Below are positions 12,724-17,425 of a stretch of DNA of 17,425 nt, piece by piece. The position numbers and the translations under genes are program-made. The stretch lies in contig JAQIWT010000595.1 of NCBI GenBank assembly GCA_034696485.1, positions 1-17,425 on the forward strand, read 5' to 3'. Position 1 is the stretch's first letter; each line of letters begins with the position of its first letter. This DNA is from Isohypsibius dastychi (lineage: Eukaryota; Tardigrada; Eutardigrada; Parachela; Isohypsibiidae). The notes below the pieces were generated by a model. It made no database searches and had not been told where the DNA came from. It was given only the letters and a program-made list of their open reading frames with translations.

Positions 12724-12753
12724 GCCAGCGGCGTGACGTCACGAAAGTTTTTG
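12724..12753 (+). repeat. Dispersed ~30-bp repeat, copy 2
   Basis: This is the reverse complement of 425-454 with about one mismatch. It contains TGACGTCA (12734-12741), a perfect CRE-type octamer that is TAACGTCA in copy 1. It lies in the interior of the large inverted-repeat element, suggesting that copy 1 near the Vti1 gene derives from the same family. Confidence 0.7.
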
Positions 12754-14282
12754 GTAGAATCCATGCCGACGCAGGTAGCGTCGATGTGACGAAGACATCA
12801 GTTATCTTAGCGGACCAAATGGAGGTTCTCCGGAGGCTTTTCTTGAAATGATCTTCAGTTCGATCACTCTTTATCACATCATTCCTGGAGACTGGTAGAT
12901 AGCGGTAGAAGCCTTCAGGTTGAATTGTAAGATTGGATATACGTGACTGCTGCATCAAGAACTACAAGCCATAGCTCAAGAGATCCGGCCTGAAAACACA
13001 TCATTTTCTGTCCGAGGGAATCTAAAGCTAATGGGTTAAAATTGTAAACCGATGAAAACTCAAGGTCACCAGTTAAAAAACTGCATGGATTTTTGCAAAA
13101 TATCATTTTTCAGCTGCTCCAAATATTCAAACAAAATTCAAGTTGTTAGGTGGATCCAGAACTGCATTATTCGATGAGATTTTTTGTGAATCAGATCTGA
13201 TTATATAATTCAGTCTGAAGTGAGTACAGTAGTTTGGTGGATCTTTGACATGCAACATATCAGAGGGCATGGTGACCCAACTTGAGGACTACAGTACGCG
13301 TTATATTTTAATTCACACTGGGATTTTCTGACGATGCATCATAACTGTAAAGATAAGAAAGCCTCCGATTAGACAGTACACGAGCGGCTTGCACGGCAAT
13401 TTTTTATGGTTCAAACCTAGTGTGAGTAGTTCGGTGGAACCTTAAACTCTCCTCCCGAATCGACTAGTCTACGGCTAATGAACAGGCAGGGCCATGGCGA
13501 TCGGTCGGGCCAAGCGATAAAAAGCCCGAACCAGCTCATCAAATCCCAGAACTAAGCTCCATAATTTGCAAGATTGTAATAATAAGGAGTCGAATAAGTG
13601 TGACTGAAATGATTGAAGTTCAGAAATCTACTGTGATTTATCTTATAGCGCCACACACGGAAACCTTTCCAGCATTCTCGGTTCTCATGGAGTACTGGAA
13701 CAATGGATCACACATTTTCGCCGATATTTCACCAGTATGATTCTTTCCATCTCTGTAATGATACCAAACCTGAACATCATTTTAAGGCAATGATGAACCA
13801 AAAGCAGAGAGCTGACGATCAACGAGCTTTATGCTTGATAGCTAATCATGCTTATAATGTGACTGGCGTTGCGAAGGTTGGTGGCTATTGAAAAGCATAT
13901 TTTGAACTCTCCATTCGGCAGATGTGGAGAGTCATTGGTTTAACAAAACATTAAACCGTACTTGTTTCTCCCGGTCGTAACTCGGTAAAGAACCAGAAGC
14001 CAGAACAGAAGTTGCGGGCAAAAAACAGATTTGTAGACAGCTTGCGGAATGGATATAGCCGAAGGTTCGAAATTGAGCGCACGTCCACGCTCAACTCCTC
14101 TGTCAGTTTGCATTTAACACCACACAAAGAAATATCACGAAAAAGTAGAAAAAAATGAGCGGGCCTAAAACTTTGCCTTTTTTAATTTGTCGGAAATATG
14201 ATTTCAGAAAAAAACCTTGCGAAGTTCAAATGAAGACGATGCGGGCGGGTTGTTACTGGACAACAAAGACGACCTAGAAACC

Positions 14283-14452
14283 TTAACAACAACTTTTATA
14301 AACAGAACTTGTTTCCAATGTAAGGTTAACCTTTGGCTGCATTTCGTTAAGCCTAAGAAGGTCTGCAAGAGTAGTTATGCTTGATTCAGGATTTGAAATC
14401 CTACGGCAACGTTCCGCAGTATGTCCCACGAGCATCTCAATTTTTCTTTTAA
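14283..14452. other. Spacer between two mobile elements
   Basis: I see nothing recognisable in this stretch. It ends with the left TTAA (14449-14452) of the next element. Confidence 0.4.
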
Positions 14453-14931
14453 CTCTTCGATTACCAGGTGGGGTCAGATTGACCCCAGCCTTTGAATATT
14501 AATTCATAACTCGATACTGAATTTTCATGAGGCAACATGCCTCAAAATCAGTGTTGAGATTTTGTTTTGCTTTATTTTGGTCTTTTCCGAATTGCGAAGC
14601 TCCAATTAGGAGCTGAAATATTAGCTAGGGCTTTATTTGAGGGTTCGCCGTGTTTTTTTCTCGCAGTTTTATAACTTTCCTACGGATTTTGTTTCGAAAA
14701 TTTTGAAATGGCTGTTTTGTAGAGAATTGGATGATGTACAGAATTGTGAAAGGTTTGATTTTCTATCTTTGTGTGCACACGCACCAAAAAATCTCAAGTG
14801 ATAGAATTTTTATCCACTGGTCATCTGCCGTCAGACAGAGAACAGGCCGCTCACTATTGGCCGACTGACCTGGGGTCAATCTGACCCCACCTGGTAATCG
14901 GTGGAAGTGAAATGACTTGGTCAGCGAAGAG
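14453..14931. mobile_element. 479-bp TTAA-flanked piggyBac-like non-autonomous element
   Basis: TTAA at 14449-14452 and 14932-14935 flank outer inverted repeats CTCTTCG (14453-14459) and CGAAGAG (14925-14931). Perfect 31-bp inverted subterminal repeats lie at 14458-14488 and 14870-14900 and include the palindrome GGGGTCA-GAT-TGACCCC. On the left the subterminal repeat abuts the outer repeat; on the right a 24-base spacer separates them. TTAA duplication and asymmetrically spaced inner repeats are the hallmark of piggyBac-superfamily ends. The interior (about 380 bases, AT-rich) has no coding capacity, so the element is a MITE. Confidence 0.82.
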
Positions 14932-15787
14932 TTAACCAGTATGTTTGGTCATGATAATGGTAATTGATAACACACTGAACCTTCTTGGCAGTCCAGTACC
15001 TTCTCCTTCCAGTCTTCTCTAAGGTCCAGAAAATAAAACGAACCGGAAGGCCCGTAGACTATAACATTGGGGTCTCTTTCTCTTCCTTCCACTCAGTTAA
15101 GGGGGATTGGGGCTAGGTTCAGCGCACCCCCTGATGTAATAACATCTTTGTCGCACCCCTCCAATGTTCTTGCATTGTTTTCGTTTTTTTACGTTCTGGG
15201 GAAATTATCCGTCCGAACAAACAGTTCTCTTCCCATTTTCGCCTTCGTTCCTGTCTGCAGTTCATTGGATTTAGTTGCTTGCATCAGCAAGCTATGCCAA
15301 AGGTCCGTGGTGAACCGCCAAAGTATGAAATGCTGGACTCAAATGTATCCCATCGGTTTTGTTTTTGCTCTATGAATTGCGATCTTGCGTTGTTTATTAC
15401 TGGCCGTCAATATGTTGGTTTATTTCAAATAGTGACTGAAACCAAATCTCATTGTTTCAAAACCGACCAGAAACGTTTTTTTGAGTGCTATTATTCAGAA
15501 TGATAGCGAACTTTTCCTTCCAGTCGTTCTACAGGTTCCATTTTGCCATTACCCCTGCTAGCTGGACTGCCAAGAAGGTTCAGTGCAATTTAAGATCACA
15601 AATATTTTCTGGTTTGTGTGACATATTCATTTATGAATGGCTATATATTAACTGCTGGATATTTATGTCAAATATTCCATAATATTACACTTGAACAAAA
15701 TAGACTGAGTTCTAATTTATAATTAGAATTTCACTGCATGGCGACGTTTTGGCTAGTCGATATTTTCAATATATTTTAGATAATTGG

Positions 15788-15876
15788 CTCGATCTTGAAC
15801 CTTCGGTTATATCCGAACCATTCACTGGAAATGAAAAAAAGTAGACGTTGCCGCTTGGATACAACCTTCCGCAAAA
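15788..15876 (+). repeat. 89-bp repeat unit, copy B
   Basis: This is a direct-orientation copy of 12463-12551 (about 85 percent identical by hand count, ungapped). It stands alone here without the 31-bp arm sequence, so it is a fragment of the family or a solo end. Confidence 0.75.
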
Positions 15877-17122
15877 CCCTATCGGAAAACAAGTACTATG
15901 TACAGTTTTCAATTCTGTACCCCTCAGCCGTTTGAACTGAGCTTATTCCGGAATTACAAAAAAAATCAAAATGAAATTGAAATTTGAAATCAGAATGAAA
16001 TTTTGAGATAACAAAGTGCAAAGCTGAGCATGGGGAATCCTCAGGCCAGCCGTATCCAATATTGTTGGCAGTGCACGTGCAGATTGATGCAGATTGATGG
16101 GGTACGCGTATGTACAACACGAGAACGTTTTCTGCTCAGCTATAGGTAGGTGACAGACCATTAGGCGGAGTGCGACAACTATAATTCTGCTGGTGCGAAC
16201 GATAACTGTAATTTTAGCCGCAAGTAACACCAATAGGAACGCGTATCCACGCCCCCTGAATTACTGTGTCGATTAGGCCGAACAGCAGTAACGCATTTGA
16301 GAGTTTTTCGTTATTTGCGGTGATTGGCTGCCGCAAGTAATTCAGTTAGGCCCCACCCTCTCGATTCATCTTGCTCACGTTGTGCATAGCTCCGTCGATT
16401 CGAACCTCCGGAGTTTTTATGTTTAAGAACGTACAGAAAAACTTGGGCTTCATTTTGAGATACAGCTGGAGCTGATACGAGGTCTTGAAGTAAAACTGTG
16501 GACAGTTGAAACTCGCCATAGACTTAACATGGACCAACAGGGATCCTACTAAAAAAACCAAGTTTCGCGAAATCTCGTTGTTTCATCGAAAAACCTTCAA
16601 CAATTGTTCAAAAACAGACTGTAGGGTTAGCTCAGACAGATGTATACAGCATGCGCTATAAAACAGTGCATCGAGAGATCGGGAAACAGAGGATCTTAGC
16701 TGAGTCGGTAAAGTTAAGTGAGACCCAAAATACGTTATTGCTGATGTTCGAGTTTCGCACATGACAGGCTGATCCAAACTAATTCCACGAATGTTATTAA
16801 TGCTTCAATTAATTCATGTACCCATTACTGCCGGAATTAACGTGTCCGCACTCCTTCTATTATCTTCGGGACCACGAATTCCGTAACTTGAATCATGATC
16901 AGGTATTAATCTAAGTGTTCTAGCCGACTTTCATCGAACTGTTTGAATCTGAAAAATAAGGCATTGAATTCTTTTCAAGACAAGACAGAAATTCGAAAGA
17001 GTGAAGATAAACCAATCAACATTTTGATTTCATTTCAACAAAGGATATTATATATACCAGGAAAACACGAAATCCTGGCAACCCCATTTCGCGGATATAA
17101 TCCCGACGCACCCCTATCCTCT

Positions 17123-17134
17123 CCCCCCCCCCCC
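17123..17134. repeat. 12-base poly-C tract
   Basis: Twelve consecutive C residues preceded by a pyrimidine-rich segment. It is the third long G/C homopolymer in the window. Confidence 0.9.
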
Positions 17135-17425
17135 AGGTCGAGTGAACTGTCTGATAGATAACTTACCAATCAATGACGTCATCTACTCAAATGTTTTGAT
17201 CTGACTGCACGAGCATTCTAGGAACTGCATTCTTCCCAAGGTCGCAACAGTTCAGCCCATAAAATGTTGGACTGAAGATCGGTCAATTTTTAGACTGCAG
17301 CTGAGCAATTTTGGACTGCATTCCAAGGGACTGCGATGAAAAACGAAAACTCGCAAGCGCAAATTCCCCTAGAAATTTGATTACCGGCGAGGCCCGACTT
17401 TTTGGGGTTGCCACCCAGCGCCATT

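Larger units (their letters stand above)
12267..14282. mobile_element. ~2.0-kb element with long imperfect inverted-repeat arms
   Basis: Segment 12267-12490 is complementary to 14050-14282. The arms are diverged overall but contain a perfect 31-bp match (12426-12456 against 14087-14117), a GCATCGTCTTCA block, and GGTTTC-AGGTC at the outer edges. The right arm lacks part of the left arm after ATATCCA. The interior of about 1.55 kb has no recognisable transposase; open frames at 13703-13891 (+, 62 codons) and 12596-12958 (-) are short and unconvincing. It also contains the dispersed repeat copy at 12724-12753. The structure suggests a non-autonomous foldback-type DNA transposon or two inverted copies of one repeat. 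No clear target-site duplication was identified, so exact ends are uncertain. Confidence 0.6.
14936..17425. other. 2.5 kb without a convincing gene
   Basis: Contents seen: two candidate in-frame exons at 15261-15344 and 15524-15577 (see findings); an 89-bp repeat copy at 15788-15876; direct and inverted short repeats around 16218-16345; a tandem of CAGATTGATG at about 16079-16099; and a 12-C tract at 17123-17134 followed by a TGACGTCA octamer near 17174. The longer open frame near 15067-15375 starts with TTG, not ATG, and has no family resemblance. Minus-strand frames at 15896-16233 are short and unsupported. Confidence 0.45.

Noticed and set aside
12596-12958. 120-codon minus-strand open frame inside the large element
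   Set aside because: It has no domain resemblance; the part encoding KTFVTSRRWR is simply the dispersed 30-bp repeat, also found near 425 in a different frame context.
13703-13891. 62-codon open frame as a transposase fragment
   Set aside because: No DDE or zinc-finger motif is visible and the length is unremarkable for this region.
15067-15375. 102-codon plus-strand open frame
   Set aside because: It begins with TTG, not a usual start in a eukaryotic nuclear gene, and shows no recognisable family.

Overview
The window is eukaryotic nuclear DNA, most likely from an arthropod, perhaps a crustacean or springtail (lineage not resolvable by eye). The reasons are short GT-AG introns (about 50 to 600 bases), a single-domain chitin-binding cuticle-type protein, a TATA box with a TCAGT-type initiator, several small inverted-repeat transposons and long poly-C/G tracts. 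No rRNA, tRNA, CRISPR or bacterial-type operon is visible.

Layout: a 63-base poly-C tract (1-63); a complete 4-exon Qb-SNARE gene of the Vti1 family (767-1849, +); a 2-exon gene for a secreted Thr/Pro/Arg-rich protein with a GPI-anchor-like tail (3034-3755, +); a 2-exon gene for a secreted Ig-like protein of a family I do not recognise (4578-5400, +); a 3-exon gene for a secreted type-2 chitin-binding cuticle protein (6295-6979, -) with a recognisable core promoter; a complete 11-exon class III alcohol dehydrogenase / glutathione-dependent formaldehyde dehydrogenase (7844-10757, +), head-to-head with the cuticle gene; and a second, truncated member of the Ig-like family (11247-11537, +). From about 11.5 kb to the end the DNA is mostly mobile-element debris: a 158-bp TA-flanked hairpin MITE, a ~2-kb element with long inverted-repeat arms plus a detached fragment of the same family, and a 479-bp TTAA-flanked element with piggyBac-like end architecture. 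The last 2.5 kb holds no convincing gene.

The genes do not form a pathway. Vti1 (vesicle fusion) and the dehydrogenase (formaldehyde and S-nitrosoglutathione metabolism) are housekeeping genes. The other four encode secreted or surface products: a mucin-like GPI protein, two Ig-like paralogues and a cuticle protein. The most novel items are the Ig-like paralogue pair, one copy of which looks broken, the GPI-type protein, and a repeated 11- to 12-base CACTTCCGGTT motif in introns of two housekeeping genes.
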